From the NCBI GenBank assembly GCA_963682025.1, contig OY821521.1, positions 199,019,026 through 199,083,025 of the forward strand: DNA of 64,000 nt, written 5' to 3'. The notes below the pieces were generated by a model. That model had not been told where the DNA came from. It saw only the letters and a list, made by a program, of their open reading frames with translations, and searched no databases. A program made the translations under genes and the position numbers. This stretch comes from Cordilura impudica. Taxonomy: Eukaryota > Arthropoda > Insecta > Diptera > Scathophagidae. Shown one piece after another: positions 12,582 to 37,049 of the stretch (positions are counted from its first letter, which is position 1; each line of letters begins with the position of its first letter).

Positions 12582-14151
12582 CTGTGAGCGTCAAAAGAAA
12601 TTTTACACCTTTGACTTTTATGATCTCCACTGTACTTTACTAATTTGCTTTATCATTCTCTGAGAAATTTTATGTTTTTTAAATATATATTTTCTCTTTT
12701 CTCATTTTATAAAAAAACAGTAACAAAAATCTTACAATAATAAAAAATATGCAACAAAAACAAAAATACTTCATATTTATAGCGTCAAAAGAAACTGTAC
12801 AATTTGTGCGTCAATTACAATAAAAAAGTTAATAGTAAAAAATTACCGTTATTTTTAGTAATTTCTTTTATTATCGCATTCTAAATAATATAAACTAATT
12901 ATAATATATTAACTGATTTGAGGTCGTCTTGATCAGTTGAAATCGGAAGATTTCTGTAAAATAAACTTTATTTTGAAAATGGCTAAACAAACCTCCCAGG
13001 ATGTTCGTGAACTTGTGGTAAAATATTATAAAAAAGGAAAAAATTGCGTGAAATTGGTTCAATGATTGAAAGAAAACACAATACTGTAAAATACATAATT
13101 GATAAGCATAAAAAGTTTTCAAATTTACAAAATCGTCCCAAATCTGGAATGCCAAAGCGACTAAATGAGACAGAAATACGATCGATTGTATGGAAAGTGA
13201 AAAAAAATCCAACTGAGAGTGCTGTTAAAATATTGGAGGACATTTAAGAATGCTCAGGTGTCAATGTTAGTGCCAGCACAATACGTAGAGCACTACACGC
13301 AAATGGATTGCATGGACGATGAAAATAAAGCCAATGCATTCTGGAATAATGTGGTCTTTAGCGACGTGAGCAAATTTGAAATTTTTGGAAAAAAAAGCCT
13401 GTTAAAATATGGAGGGGCAAAAATTCAGAATTTGCACAGGAAAATTAAAATCCACAGTGAAGCACGGTGGTGGATCTGTCATGGTATGGGGATGTATGGC
13501 GGCCAGTGGTGTAGGTAACTTGGTTTTCATAGATAGCTCTATGAATAAGACAGATTACCTCACCATTTTAAAAGATAATTTGCAAGCCAGTGTCGAAAAA
13601 TTGGGCTTGGATCAAACTTGGGTCTTTCAACAAGACAAAATTGTAAAGGAATGGCTGCTTTACTCCATACTCCCAAACAGCTGGATCATCCCCCTCAATC
13701 ACCCGACCTCAACCCCATTGGGCACTTGTGGGAGCATCTGGACCGGCAAATAAGAAAAAGAGCAATTACCAACAATGACTCCCTAAAATCAGCGATAATG
13801 AAGGAATGGCGAAAATCTCAGTTGAAACCTTGTGGAATCCATGCCCAGAAGATTGCAAGCTGTAATAAATCAAAGGGAAAACAGACAAAATACTAAATTC
13901 TTTAAAATTATTTTATTATTGTTACTGTACAGTTTCTTTTGACGCTATACATATGAAGTATGTTTGTTTTTGTTGCATATATATTTTGTTATTGTAAGAT
14001 TTTTGTTATTGTTTTTTTTTTATAAAATGAGAAAAGAGAAAATATATATATAAAAAAATGTAAAATTTGTAAGAGAATGATAAAGCAAATTAGTAAAGTA
14101 CAGTGGAAATCATAATAGTCTAAGGTGTAACATTTCTTTTGACAGTCACAG
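12582..14151 (+). mobile_element. Tc1-like transposon with long IR/DR ends (Bari-like organisation)
   Basis: The ends are about 220-base imperfect inverted repeats (12582-12802 and 13928-14151). Each carries two copies of a direct-repeat motif, gcgtcaaaagaaa or a close variant: outermost at the tips (12588, and about 14131-14145 inverted) and again at the inner limits (12782-12800 and 13928-13946 inverted). TA flanks both sides (12580-12581, 14152-14153). This is the IR/DR layout known from Bari and Sleeping Beauty. The transposase inside is broken. Confidence 0.85.
12979..13896 (+). pseudogene. Tc1-like transposase pseudogene
   Basis: Starts MAKQTSQDVRELVVKYYKK. The helix-turn-helix region continues in another frame (LREIGSMIERKHNTVKYII), then RPKSGMPKRL. 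The centre appears shortened between about 13250 and 13330. The first catalytic block reads VVFSDVSKFEIFGKK, followed after a frameshift by HGGGSVMVWGCMA and FQQDK, and after another by PQSPDLNPIGHLWEHLD, which holds the third acidic region. At least three frameshifts and a deletion make it nonfunctional. It could at most be mobilised in trans. Confidence 0.85.
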
Positions 14152-14415
14152 TATATATTTTTGCCAAAATTTGGTAAGTAAGCTTCTAGGGCGAAAGCTA
14201 TTGGAGTTGGTGAAAATCGGTGCCTCGGTTAAATTTGGTTTGTGAGTGTTTACTATATCTATTAATCAGTGTAAAAAAAAACCATGTAGTCATAGTCCCC
14301 ATATAATGCTGCTTTCCCATCTTCACTTAAATCTATCAAACAAATATGGTCAGAATCGGTTCATTTTAAATCGGTCCCCACTCAAATTTAGTTTATGTTT
14401 AGTTTCTATATCCAA

Positions 14416-14672
14416 TTATTTTATATAAAAATAAAAATTTAAATCTATTCCATTCGCGTTTATTGACGATCATTTTGATTGAATAATTCTACTGTTTTGG
14501 ACTAAATCTGAAATTTTTAAATATCACATCTTTTAAGATTCTTCAATACTTGAAGAATTTTGTAATATAAAAAATTCATTTAATATATAATATATGTATA
14601 TATTAATTGTCTATGAGTATATACATACTATATATCGATATTAATATTCTTTTATTTCTTTTGTATTTTTTA
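14416..14672. other. AT-rich sequence upstream of the Galphas leader exon
   Basis: Ends with a good polypyrimidine tract and AG (tttcttttgtattttttag, AG at about 14671-14672), so 14673 probably begins a 5-prime-UTR exon and the true promoter lies further upstream. No TATA box or initiator can be assigned. Confidence 0.35.
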
Positions 14673-20914
<6,242 letters not shown>

Positions 20915-21369
20915 AGTAATGTGCAAATAATACAACTAATCAATCATTTTTTCTTTCCTTTCATTAAAATAATGAATTATATGACATACAAACAGCATAT
21001 TTTGTAAAAAAAAAAAAAAAAAAAAAAAAGATCAAACCATGACCGCGAAAATAAATTAAGTTGCATGGTATTCGATTTTCGTTTTTATTTTTTATGAAAA
21101 TCGATAATTTACGATCGTTTACATCATCTTCATTAGTGTACGAAGTAGCGTTACGAATTTTGACTTAAGTGCATATTCTTATGTTTACATACTAAAGATA
21201 AAGCAAAGGTAATGAAAAACCTACTGTAAAGTTTTCTTTTTTTAGCACTTTAACCAAGACCCCGAAGGTCATGGCTCGGTATAACTGTCGCTATTTATTA
21301 CCTCATTTTACTACCGTGTTCAAATGAAATGCTGACTTGTTATAAAATTAAAAATCTTTATTTATTCTT
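20915..21369. other. Galphas 3-prime flank
   Basis: Contains a long A run at 21007-21029 and AT-rich sequence. No further gene. Confidence 0.4.
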
Positions 21370-21840
21370 CCAAATCAATCTCATCGCCTTCAAGGCGATA
21401 CAATACACCTATGGCTGTTGCTTTTTTTTTTTTTTTTTGTTTTGTTTTTGCAATCATCGAAACAGTTGTTAAAGACCTTCAAAGCACGCACGTGTTCCTT
21501 TGAGTTTATTTAATTGCCAAAAGTCACTCGGTTTTAAAAGAGAGCGAAATTGTCTCGAAGAACCAATGGACTGTGAGACGGTGCCTTAACGTTGTGCAAA
21601 AATCATATACTGCCTCAGCGAATATTTTCACACAAATGAAGTATAACACTCAAAAAATATTCCTTGTTAACAGTTTGCTCCTGACGTGGTCTTTTCGATC
21701 TTGCTTCACCTTTTGCACAATGGACCAAGTCTCATCACCCGTAATGATGCGTTTTTTTTCGTTCCCCAAAAAATTCAGTGTTTTTTAAACCAATCGAGAT
21801 TTGATGCGTTTAAGCCCCAATGTTTTTAAAAATTTTGTAA
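21370..21840 (-). pseudogene. Mariner-like transposase remnant
   Basis: Read on the minus strand, about 21740-21710 gives RIITGDETW, the signature of the first catalytic region of mariner transposases, with related sequence on both sides. Frameshifts and T runs interrupt it, and no inverted ends could be matched. It lies between the convergent 3-prime ends of Galphas and Wdr47. Confidence 0.6.
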
Positions 21841-22611
21841 GGCTGTTTTTTTTTTTTTTAAATTTCAGTTAAACTTCAATTAAACTTTAACTCTATATTT
21901 CAACTGAGTTTAAGGTCAGTTAAGTTCTCAATGGCCTATATTTGAAACCGTAACAGACCTAAACCTTGGTTAATTATAAGAAAAATATAAGATCGTGTTT
22001 TTGGAATTTCGATTAAACTTAGTTTAGCTAAACTCAAAATTTTTACTCTTTAGTAAAACGTGAATTTTTAAATAAAGATAACTTCCAAACTATTTGCCTT
22101 AAGCGTCAAAAATTATGAGTTTAACTAAACTTAATTTAATTAACATTCCAAAAACTCGGTCTTAGTCAAATACTTTAAAATTTATTACTGTTTTAAAATG
22201 TGTGTTAAACTAAATTTAACTGACCTTAGTTAACATGAAAATTCAATTAAAATTATTTTTAATATAATCGTAAATTTATTTACTTTAAAACAACAACAAT
22301 TTATTTAAAATAGAATAAATGTTGAATAGAACAACAACTGATAAATGAGTACAGCAGGAACTCCCTTCTATCCCTATTAAAACACTTTTTCTTTGAGTAT
22401 TATTTATTTTTACCAATTTCATATAATTTTTTTTTAAGATTTTTTTTAGCCGTACAAAGAATTTATTTTTTTTTTTTATAGTGACTTTTAGCGATGCTTC
22501 TTAGGTACGCGCAAAGATTCATTAGTCTATTCTACAAATTCATTTAAGATAAGTCCAGTTTTATGTGTGTGTTGTTTTCTTTTTGGTATAATAAAATAGG
22601 TTTTTGTCTCT
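21841..22611. other. AT-rich spacer / presumed Wdr47 3-prime UTR
   Basis: Rich in short repeats of the agttaaactaagttta type between 21850 and 22230; a related tract recurs inside a Wdr47 intron at about 23290-23390. A possible minus-strand AATAAA (TTTATT on +) lies near 22403. Confidence 0.35.
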
Positions 22612-24570
<1,959 letters not shown>

Positions 24571-26149
24571 CTAAAGAAAAAGAGTAACACCCGTATGAAA
24601 ATTTTACGTTTCATAACTTTTAGCAATAAGTTGACAAAAAATATCTATAATAACGGTTAAAATTAGTTGTTTTTTTCTTTGTTTTCTATTCAACAATCAA
24701 GTTGATTTGTTGTGTTTATTAGCATATGAAAATCAATGGAGAAATCGCTGTATAAATAATTTCATTTATCAAGCGTAAATTTTCCATGAAACCATCCATG
24801 CTTATGCACCAGTTACCTTCATATTTTGATAAGAACTTTTTTCGGAAAACATAACTATTTTATTACTGGCTATTTTCATTAAAAATAATTTAAAACATTT
24901 TTATTGGAATTAGAAATATGACAACATTTTGATTGTCTTACAATTGTTTCCTAAATGCACAATGGCTAAATAGTTTATAGTTAAAACTGGTTCAGATGCG
25001 TACTCTACATAACCATGGTGAATATTGAAGTATCTATGCTATGCTGTACAATAAAACATTAAAAACTATTGTAGTTAACTAAACATTCTTTACAATTTAT
25101 AGATTAAGATGAGTTTTTTAAAAATAATTAATAAAAGGAAAAAATCGTATATAATCGAAAATATACACCTTTCCAATTAAAACGGGAATTTAATGAATTA
25201 AATATTTATTTTCTTATAAAAATCACCTCCAAATCTATTATTAAGATCCTATGATTAACTGTCCCGTCAAAATTTAACGAATGTTATGGTTGGTTGGACG
25301 TGCAGGCCGGTGAGTTGCAAGTAGGGAATCCGAACGGAACTATTATACAAATCTCTAGTTTCCCTGGATTTCGGGATATATTTTATTACATTTCTTTTAA
25401 ATTTTAGAAATTAAATTTTACAAAAATAAACGAACAAAAAAACATTTAAAGAAATTAAGAACAAGTAATAATTTTTATCATTAGTAATTTGCGCTTCAAC
25501 GAATATAGTATTTTCGTCATGTCAAATCTTCCGGGTAAGAGAAAACACGTTGCGGTTTTTATTTTTTGAGCCTCGCTTGCAGTTGGGTTATGTTTCCCCG
25601 TGCATGCTTGCTGCAGTAATTAACGTTTCAACGAATAAATGTCGTTTTCGTCACTTTTATTATTTTCAGTTGACATGGTGTCTCGACTAGCCATAATTCA
25701 TGTTCAAGTCAATGGCTAGTGGAGACCGCTAATGTTCATGTCATGACTAAAAAATTCAACTTTTTACCATGACAGAAAATCTGACAAAAACTTAGCCATT
25801 AATTTGAAGTTTCATTAGATTTTGACGTTTAAGTATATTAAAATGGCGCAACTTAAATGAAATAAAAGCGAAATTATTAATTTCATTCTAAAAAAGGATT
25901 CACCCAAACTCTTGTGCTTTTTCTTGCATTTTTCTTCTTCAATTTGTATTTTTAGTTTTTTTTTTAAAGCAATAGTACAAGAACGCATTTTTGTTGTTTG
26001 GAAATGAAATATCTAAACATAATTTGCCCACTTCGCGTTTTGACGGAAAAATCAAAATCTATGTTTCAATTTTGGTTCCTCAAATATCAAATTATTTTGA
26101 TATTTTATGTTTTCAAACTCAATGTTCCATCGTTCCATGGCTCTCCCTA
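24571..26149. other. Spacer upstream of the Wdr47 exons
   Basis: AT-rich. 25486-25680 holds two related tracts (cttcaacgaatatagtattt and tttcaacgaataaatgtcgt), and 25680-25765 is partly self-complementary around the repeated ggctagt/actagcc. No coding exon was recognised. Confidence 0.35.
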
Positions 26150-26627
26150 GACCGAGTTCACACGAGGCAATTTTTGTTGCGCAATTCTTGAGTTTGTAGA
26201 TGTTTGCGGTGAGGGGAATAAAAAGGGAAAAATAATTGCCAGTTCTCGGCTATTTCAAGCAATTCTCTCATTCGCTTTTTTTTTTTTTTTTTGTTGAATA
26301 TTTGACATTTCTTTTCATTCGGTGTTTCGCTTCTTGGTGTGAATAATTCGTAATTATTGTTTACTTTATTAAAATGGCCTTTAAATGGAATTTTTTTCTT
26401 TTGAATTCATTTTTCAACAAAACCAATTAAATTAATTTATGTATTTATGTATTTAATTTTATTATTGTTCTTTACGACTAGAGCACAAATGTCAAATTAT
26501 AAGAAAATAAAAACAAAACAAAACAGTAAAATTGCAGAAGAAATTGTCGTGTGTGGACATAACAGCAATTTCAAAAGAGAATTGCCAAAAAGTTGCGCAA
26601 TAAAAATTGCCTTGTGTGACCCCCGAC
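26150..26627. mobile_element. MITE with about 35-bp inverted ends, TA-flanked
   Basis: The left end carries cacacgaggcaatttttgtt, and the right end carries its near-complement (aataaaaattgccttgtgtg) about 450 bases later. TA flanks both sides (26148-26149 and 26628-26629). The short open frames inside are not conserved-looking. Probably a nonautonomous Tc1/mariner-type element. Confidence 0.6.
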
Positions 26628-26680
26628 TAATGGAGCTAGCGTCATCCTAATTATAGCCCAAAAAAAAATAATTTTATTAA

Positions 26681-27082
26681 GGGCACTATACACTTATCAA
26701 ATTACCATCAAGCATTATGGTGGTTTAGTGAAAATTTTTTAGTATGTGTGACACCGACGATGCTTGATGGAAATCAAAAATTTTCCATTTTTGACATGCG
26801 GGACGAGTGATTTTGATGAATGTATTGTATTTTCTCATCAAGCATGTACACACTTTAAATGTCGGATGAAAAGTGTTTTTTTTAATTATTTTCTCAATAA
26901 AACGTTAGGAAACTTGGCATATATAATCAATTTTGTTTTATTTATTAAGCAAATAAGTTTGAAATCACATTAAACTCAAAACTTTTTAATATTTTTGAAA
27001 ATTGTTTTCCATGGGCTTTATTTTTTCTATTTTGTACAGGTTGTACAGCAAATGTCAAGCATTTCACAAGTGTATAGTGCCA
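26681..27082. mobile_element. TTAA-flanked MITE (piggyBac-type)
   Basis: The inverted ends gggcactatacactt and aagtgtatagtgcc are bordered by TTAA on both sides (26677-26680 and 27083-27086). Internal tracts such as catcaagcat recur in both orientations. Length 402 bases, noncoding. Confidence 0.65.
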
Positions 27083-27680
27083 TTAACTTTTTTGATTTTC
27101 TATCAAGCATCATTGGTGTGACACATACAAAGCATTTGAAAATAAACAATTATTATGAAAGAAATTGGCAGATACACAGATTTTTTGACAAGAGCAGGTT
27201 TTAAAAGATTAAAATTAATGAAAACTGGTTATGTGAATATTTACTTACTTCGTTAATTTCTACTACTATCGTTAATTTCCTCAGAATTATTATTTAAAAT
27301 TTTTGCACAAAAATAGAATTGTAGTAATTATAATTATAAAAAATTATAAAATGTCTTAAAGGAATCGGTAAAGACAATGTCACCTACGACGATTTTGTCA
27401 ACTGGGATACTTAAAATATTCTTACATCGGTATGTAAACTGTTTTAATATCACTACAAAAATAGAAATTATTGAAATATTATTGCATCCAAAGTCCGACG
27501 AGAAGCATCTCTCTAATCAAACTAGTTTATTAAAATTGAAAATCCAATAATCGCGCGGTTAAAAGAAAATCAGGAAATTCAGTATTTGTAAATCGGATCG
27601 GGATCGGCAGCACTAATTACAAAAAGACTTTGACATATAAAGAGAAACTTCATATTGCAGAATAACAAATTTTTATTAAA

Positions 27681-27740
27681 AATTTTATAAACAATTCAAA
27701 CAAATATTTCTGTTTATTTGTTTGAATTGTTTATAAAATT
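27681..27740. repeat. Perfect 25-bp stem hairpin
   Basis: 27681-27705 and 27716-27740 are exact reverse complements separated by a 10-base loop. The surrounding sequence is AT-rich and shows no gene. Confidence 0.85.
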
Positions 27741-28209
27741 CAAAACAATTTGATATCATATTTTAAATATTTTTTTCTAATTTAAATGCATTATATAAAA
27801 ACTAAGAAGAGAAAATTAGAATATTTTTAAACAATTAAAGATATAAATTGGTTTTGTTTAAAAAATAACGTTTTAAAAACAAACCGTAATCTATTATCCA
27901 GAGCAATATTAATAGCAAAATATCGAATTGGAATCGTGATTCCAATTGACCAACCGCATTGTCAACAATTCCACGCGCCATAAAACATACATATGTATGT
28001 ACCTTTATATATGTATTCCTTCAACACGTTAATTATTACTTAACATGTTTCCTTAACAATTTTTCCAATTATTGGTGCAGTGTTAGTGAAAGCCGATGCC
28101 GGGCAGTAATATCGTACCGCATTACAGCTTTCTTTTGTCTCAACTTAGGATAAAAATTCTTTGGAAGTTATCTAAAGCTAATTTCTATTAACATATTCTA
28201 TTTTGTTTT

Positions 28210-28650
28210 TTTACATACCCTTATCTTAATATATAAAAACATTGGTGCGTATGTTGGTACTCTAATAACTGTTGAACCACTAATGCTAGCGACTTCGTAT
28301 TCATACCATATGTTCCTTTGGTTCTCCGATTTGCATAACTTTTTTTTGTACCCAATAGGTGGCGCTGGGGTCGAGATTTTCCCAAAAAAAATTATTTACG
28401 GTCCAATTTAGCTCAAATTCGCAACATATATTATGTACATAAAACTAAAGTTGTTCACCTGTAGGTGGCGCTGGTGTTAAAATATTCAAGAAAACGTATA
28501 TTTTTTTTCAGTCATAATATTATTAAATCGTGCTTTACTTTTGCCCGACACTCGGTATTAAAATTTAGATGCAATATAAAATCCAGATGTTTTCTTCGGG
28601 CCAGCAACGCGGACCGGACTCAGCTAGTACCTTATATAATTGAAAGGTTA
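28210..28650. repeat. Helitron-like remnant (tentative)
   Basis: Contains two copies of taggtggcgctgg (about 28357 and 28465), an opening that reads gtatgttggtactctaataa, and an end reading cggaccggactcagctagta. These are reminiscent of degenerate insect Helitron copies. No rep/helicase frame. Confidence 0.35.
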
Positions 28651-30054
28651 AGTTGTTGCTGATGTCGGTTCTAATTATAATAAAGTAAGTTCATTTAGAA
28701 ATTTATTTTAATAAATTTTGTTATACTTACGATGCTTATCAGAATAAGTCAAATGACTTATTTTTTTGAATTGTTAACCATTGTCATTGTACGAACTTTC
28801 ATTCCCAAATGGTAAAATTAAGTTGTATAAATCAACAACTGGCATAGGCAATATATTGTATTCAAAAAGAAAAATCACCTACTTATTTATACCTGCATAA
28901 ACAAAAAACTGCGACTATTTTAATGTGCGTAATAATTTAAATGTTGATGTGTAAACATCGGTGTAAGGTATATGTAAGTGTATTGCTGCAAAGATTATGA
29001 TTAAAATTTATTTACAACACAACAACTGCAACCATCAAGTATCACAACCATAGAAGTTGCTTGCTATACATAGATGGCGCTTACTGTTTGATTTTAATTC
29101 ATGTGTAAATAGATGTTTACACATCTCCCCTGTGATCGGACCCACATAGTTTTTTTTTATGAAGACTTAAACAAATCTTTTACTCAAGATCGATTTTATA
29201 CGAAAATATACTTAATTGATTACAAGTTTAACTCATAAATTTAATAATACATCAATGTTGTTATTGATTTTTCCTAAAACTTATATAGATTTATAATTTT
29301 TTTAGGGTGCGAATTTGTTCCAAGGGCCGCTTCTTTGATGTATTTTAATCTCTTGGTCTCTACTTCTTAGGACATGCTAAATTCTGTATTGCGCTACTTA
29401 AGAACGTAAGTCCCTACTAATAAAAACCTATGCTTTTCTCTCAAGGAAAAAATCGATTTTTGACCTAAAATAATAGTAATTACAATTTCTGTAAATTTTC
29501 CGCATAAAATCCTACTTTTTCAAACTGGAAAATTTGTGTCATTATTGTAACTTGGTAAACATAAAAAAAATATTTCATTATTTGTGATTCAAAACAAAAA
29601 AAAAAAAAATTTAATTTGCTTTAATGTACGTTAATAATTTTTTTTTATTTTAAAAATTATATAACACTGATGAGTATTACAACATGAATAACATTAAATG
29701 TACTTACGAAAGTCGCGTGAACGTGAGCTAAATAAAATAATATATTTTTCTACAAAAAATATTATTTCAAATTGCCAGAAAAAGTAGTTGATTGACAATA
29801 CTTTTAATGGTGATACAAAAAAACTCAACACTGTTTAATGTTGTAGCCAAAAGTACTTTAATATACAACCATGATTCTGCAACAGCGCAGACTTTTCTGC
29901 AAAGGCGTGGTAGCTTGCATAAATACGAGAGAAATGCTGTTCGACATTTCAGAAAGTGTTTGACAGTTTACCGTTGTGGTTGTGCGCAAAAATTTTGTCA
30001 GATTTGCATTTTACTTGATATATAAATTAATTTTAAAAAACTAAATAATACAAG
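28651..30054. other. Spacer and presumed 5-prime region of the beta-tubulin gene
   Basis: AT-rich. 29790-30054 is comparatively mixed in composition and probably contains the tubulin promoter and leader. No TATA box can be assigned with confidence. The 77-codon open frame at 29792-30025 shows no domain. Confidence 0.35.
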
Positions 30055-33470
<3,416 letters not shown>

Positions 33471-34611
33471 AACGTTCTAATTTAACATAAAAATACACAG
33501 TTCTATTCATTTCTTTCCTATGTAGTAACTAGGTATTATTTTATCAATATTTAATTCTCATCAAAAGTCTCAAAATATTTTTACCTTATGCACATTTATA
33601 CCCCATCCCATTTAAACATGATAACCCAGTTAATTACGTTCGATGTATTTAACCCTTTCCGTGTTTTTATCAAATATATTCGGCATCAAATCAGGCATTG
33701 ATTGAAATAAGTTAAGCGCATATTTAAATTTTGCATTGCTTTGCTTAAAAATATATATACATATAGTCTACCTCTTTGGTGAGAAATCTCAGGTAAAAAC
33801 TATATTCCGACTATCGCCATTACGAGCTTAACATTTTTAGATTTTTAAAATTATTTTTGACAGGGAGGGGGTTTGAAGGAATTGTTATTACACAAAGCTG
33901 TAAGTACATTGACCTTTATGTGTCGTAAAAAATGACGTATTCAACCTCTTGAAAAGGAAAAAAATTTTAAGATAAGTTTTGTGAATTTCAGAAAATAGCT
34001 TTTTCCAATTATAAAGTGCAATGAACTAAAAAATTTACGTGTTTATTCTGTTTGCAGAAAGAACTTTAAATGTGTTTATACATTTTCAGGGGCTTGTTAG
34101 ATAAAATTTGTTTATTGTTTACAAAATTAATTTTATATTTGATGACGAATGGAACACGTTTTATATTTACAACAAAGAAGAGTAAGTATATTACTATCAT
34201 ACTGAATTTTGTCACAAGTCTGTATTATCGTTCTGCCAAATGCATTGGCTCTTAATTGCTATAAACATTTTTTTTTAATTTAAATAAATACATTGATTTG
34301 ACAAACACTATTTTTTGATTCAAATAATGTGAGTTCGGAGTTCCGAATTATTATTTATTTTATTAGTATTAAGCTACTTTAAATTTTTTATGGTAAGTTC
34401 TATAAAATTGCACTAAATCTGATCAAAATTGCACATTTTTTTCTAAATACATTACCACAATTCTAAAATAATTTCTAAGAGTTAAAGAAAAACAAATCTA
34501 TATATCCCTTCGAGCTCTTTTGTATTGATACATAATTTGCTGTCTTAATTTAGCAATAAAATTTTTTTAAAAATATTAATTTATTGTTACCTATTCATAA
34601 AAATTTTTTCA
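33471..34611. other. Tubulin 3-prime flank, AT-rich
   Basis: No gene or assignable repeat seen. Confidence 0.4.
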
Positions 34612-35265
34612 GATACCATATACCATGCGTGTAGAGAATTAGTCTTAGGTGCAAGCAATGGGTACAGAAAATAAGCTTAAACCAAATCTGATTGGAATTT
34701 TTATTAATATTTTTGCTGCTGATCTGAAAAAGTTCATATCATATGGTATATTTATTTGGGGCCTAGGTCGAAAAATGGACCGACCCTGACCATATTTGGT
34801 AAAGTCACTTATTTTTTTGAAAAAAAAAAACATGTATAACCAAATTTGAGAAAATTCTGTGCTATATTTTTTTATAGATTCAAGTGAAGATAGGGAAGCA
34901 GCTTTATATGGGGGCTATGACTAAGAGTTGCCCTGCAGGGCTTACATTTGGACTGCGGATTAATTGATGTAATAAACACACACAAAACCAATTTGACCGA
35001 GATCTATATGATAATTTAGATCTTATGGCAATTTATGTCGATCTAATTGGGGTCACTTGTATTGGGACTAGCGTACATCCTATGGCCGATAGAAGTTTAT
35101 ATACCAAATTTCATTAAAATATATTCACACGCATTTGGACGGACAGTCATTACTACATTGACTCAGAAAGTGATTTAAGAGTCGATCGGTATAATTAAAG
35201 ATGGGTCTAGGTCAAATATTTTTAGTGGTTACAAACATCAGCACAAAGTCTGACTACATAGTGGG
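34612..35265. repeat. Dispersed repeat, family A, diverged
   Basis: Reads in the same orientation as 7301-8050: taccatataccatgcgtgta at the start, aaagttcatatcatatggta inside, and gtctgactacatagtggggg at the end. The palindromic terminus is missing. Confidence 0.65.
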
Positions 35266-35442
35266 GGTGAACGGGTTTATTCCGATAAAATTTTACATTT
35301 TCTGAAAAAGCATAATATGGATTCAATTCCACTTAAGAATGGTATTGAATTCTATGACAGGTAATATTTTTGAAAATCCTTTCATTGCTCAGCCTGTTGG
35401 TATCAGTTCGTAATTTATAATTTTTAACATTGCATATAAATG

Positions 35443-37049
35443 CGTTTAGGTGCACCTCTCCGATCCGTTCCAAATTTTCACCACTCGGTCCACTTCTTAA
35501 TGCGATTCCAGCAAAATATTTTTTTGGCGGAACCCCATATTTCCCGAGTTATAGACCTCCAAAGTTTTGACATTGATTTCGATATAACTTGAACAATTCC
35601 AATCGGACTTTAGCAATATATATATCATATGAAAGCTTATTGAAGTACCTTTAATTTGATATCAAAAAGTTCGAAATCCATTAACCCATTATGGACCAAA
35701 ATAATTTTCTTTCTTTTTAGGATGCAGTTTTTTGTAAATAATTCATTTTATTTCAATAAAACGCTATTACAACAACAAAATATATGTTAATTAGTACATT
35801 CATAGGATTAACAGCTTTTATTTAAGACATTGTTTGACCTTTTAACCCTTTGTGATCCGGAGATATTAGGGGTACAACTTTGTATTTTTTATTGCACAAA
35901 TAACAAAAAACCATAACACTAAAAACAACACTTTCTTACAAAATTCGATTTTACAATTCTAACTAGAAATTGAAATTTTTTTTGCTACATACATATTTTG
36001 TCCTCTTAACCCCTCCAGGACCGAAGATATTGACTTTTAATGAGACTATTATGAAAATTTTGTTGGAAAATTCCCTTGTGACGTACGCAGAAAAACTTTA
36101 TTCAGCGAAGCCACCTGCCGTGTCCTACTGGAGGAGAAAACCCTTAAGCGCGGCCGCAGGCCGCCACGCAGAAAAACTTTTGTATGCAAAGCCAGATTTC
36201 AATACTTAACTTTAGTGTCTCCGGGAAGACATAAGACAAGATAAAGCTATCATGGCCTTATCTCACATGGTATTAAAGCATCCCCTCATTTCTTCTCCGC
36301 CCTATTATGAAAATTTAGTTGGGAAATTCCCTTGTGACGTACGCAGAAAAACTTTATTCAGCGAAGCCACCTGCCGTGTCCTACTGGAGGAGAAAACCCT
36401 TAAGCTCGGCCGCAGGCCGCCACGCAGAAAAACTTTAGTATGCGAAGCCAGATTTCAATACTTAACTTTAGTGTCTCCGGGAAGACATAAGACAAGATAA
36501 AGCCATCATGGCCTTATCTCACATGCTATTAAAGCATACCCTCATTTCTTCTCCGTCCTATTATGAAAATTTTGTTTTAAAAATCACGCGATTTTCATAA
36601 CCCCCAAATCAATATTAACACTTCAAAAAAACAACAACAATTAAGAGTCAAAAAGTCATAATAGACACCAAAAAATAGCTTGTGATCCCTACTTTTATTG
36701 TAAATGTGCAAATACATACCTTATATACGTAATTTCGTCTGATAATTACAGCTTTTCACAAAAAACTCTTTACCAAAAATGCACAATCTTGAATAGGTTC
36801 ACAATGGGTTAAAGGATTTCGAACTTTTTTTACTTTGAAATAAAGGCAATTTAATAAGCTTTCAAATGATACATATATTGCTCAAATCCGATAAGAATTA
36901 TTCAAGTTATATCGAAATCAATGTCAAAACTTTGGAGGTCCATAACTCGGAAAATATGGGTTTCCGCCAAAAAAATTTTTTTTTTCTAAATCACCTCAAA
37001 TACCCCTATTTCCAAAAAAAAAAAAAAATCGGGGTGGTGCACCTAAACG
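35443..37049. mobile_element. Foldback-like element, 1.6 kb, with long inverted arms
   Basis: The outermost inverted repeat is cgtttaggtgcacc (35443-35456) against ggtgcacctaaacg (37036-37049). Further in, about 170 bases (35531-35700 versus 36810-36975) are imperfectly inverted, with blocks such as cgagttatagacctccaaag and its complement. The core holds a tandem pair of 256-bp units. A half copy of the arm occurs at about 38850-39030. No coding frame is supported. Confidence 0.7.
36047..36577. repeat. Two 256-bp GC-richer tandem units
   Basis: 36047-36302 and 36303-36558 repeat with a period of exactly 256 bases, and a third unit starts at 36559 and breaks off after about 19 bases. Each unit contains gccgcaggccgccacgcag and two copies of acgcagaaaaacttt. 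The tract is markedly more GC-rich than its surroundings. It is open in some frames but has no protein-like pattern. Confidence 0.9.

Larger units (their letters stand above)
12470..14415. repeat. Dispersed repeat, family A, split by a Tc1-like insertion
   Basis: 12470-12581 ends in the family-A tract ctacagctcgcaaatatcta, and the sequence resumes at 14152 with further family-A sequence (ttgccaaaatttggtaag, then ctgctttcccatcttcactt). The 1570-bp element 12582-14151 was therefore inserted into a pre-existing copy. Confidence 0.65.

Noticed and set aside
21573..21788. 71-codon plus-strand open frame
   Set aside because: It lies opposite the mariner-like transposase remnant, whose signature reads on the minus strand.
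29792..30025. 77-codon open frame just upstream of the tubulin start
   Set aside because: No recognisable protein pattern; the position suits the tubulin promoter and leader.
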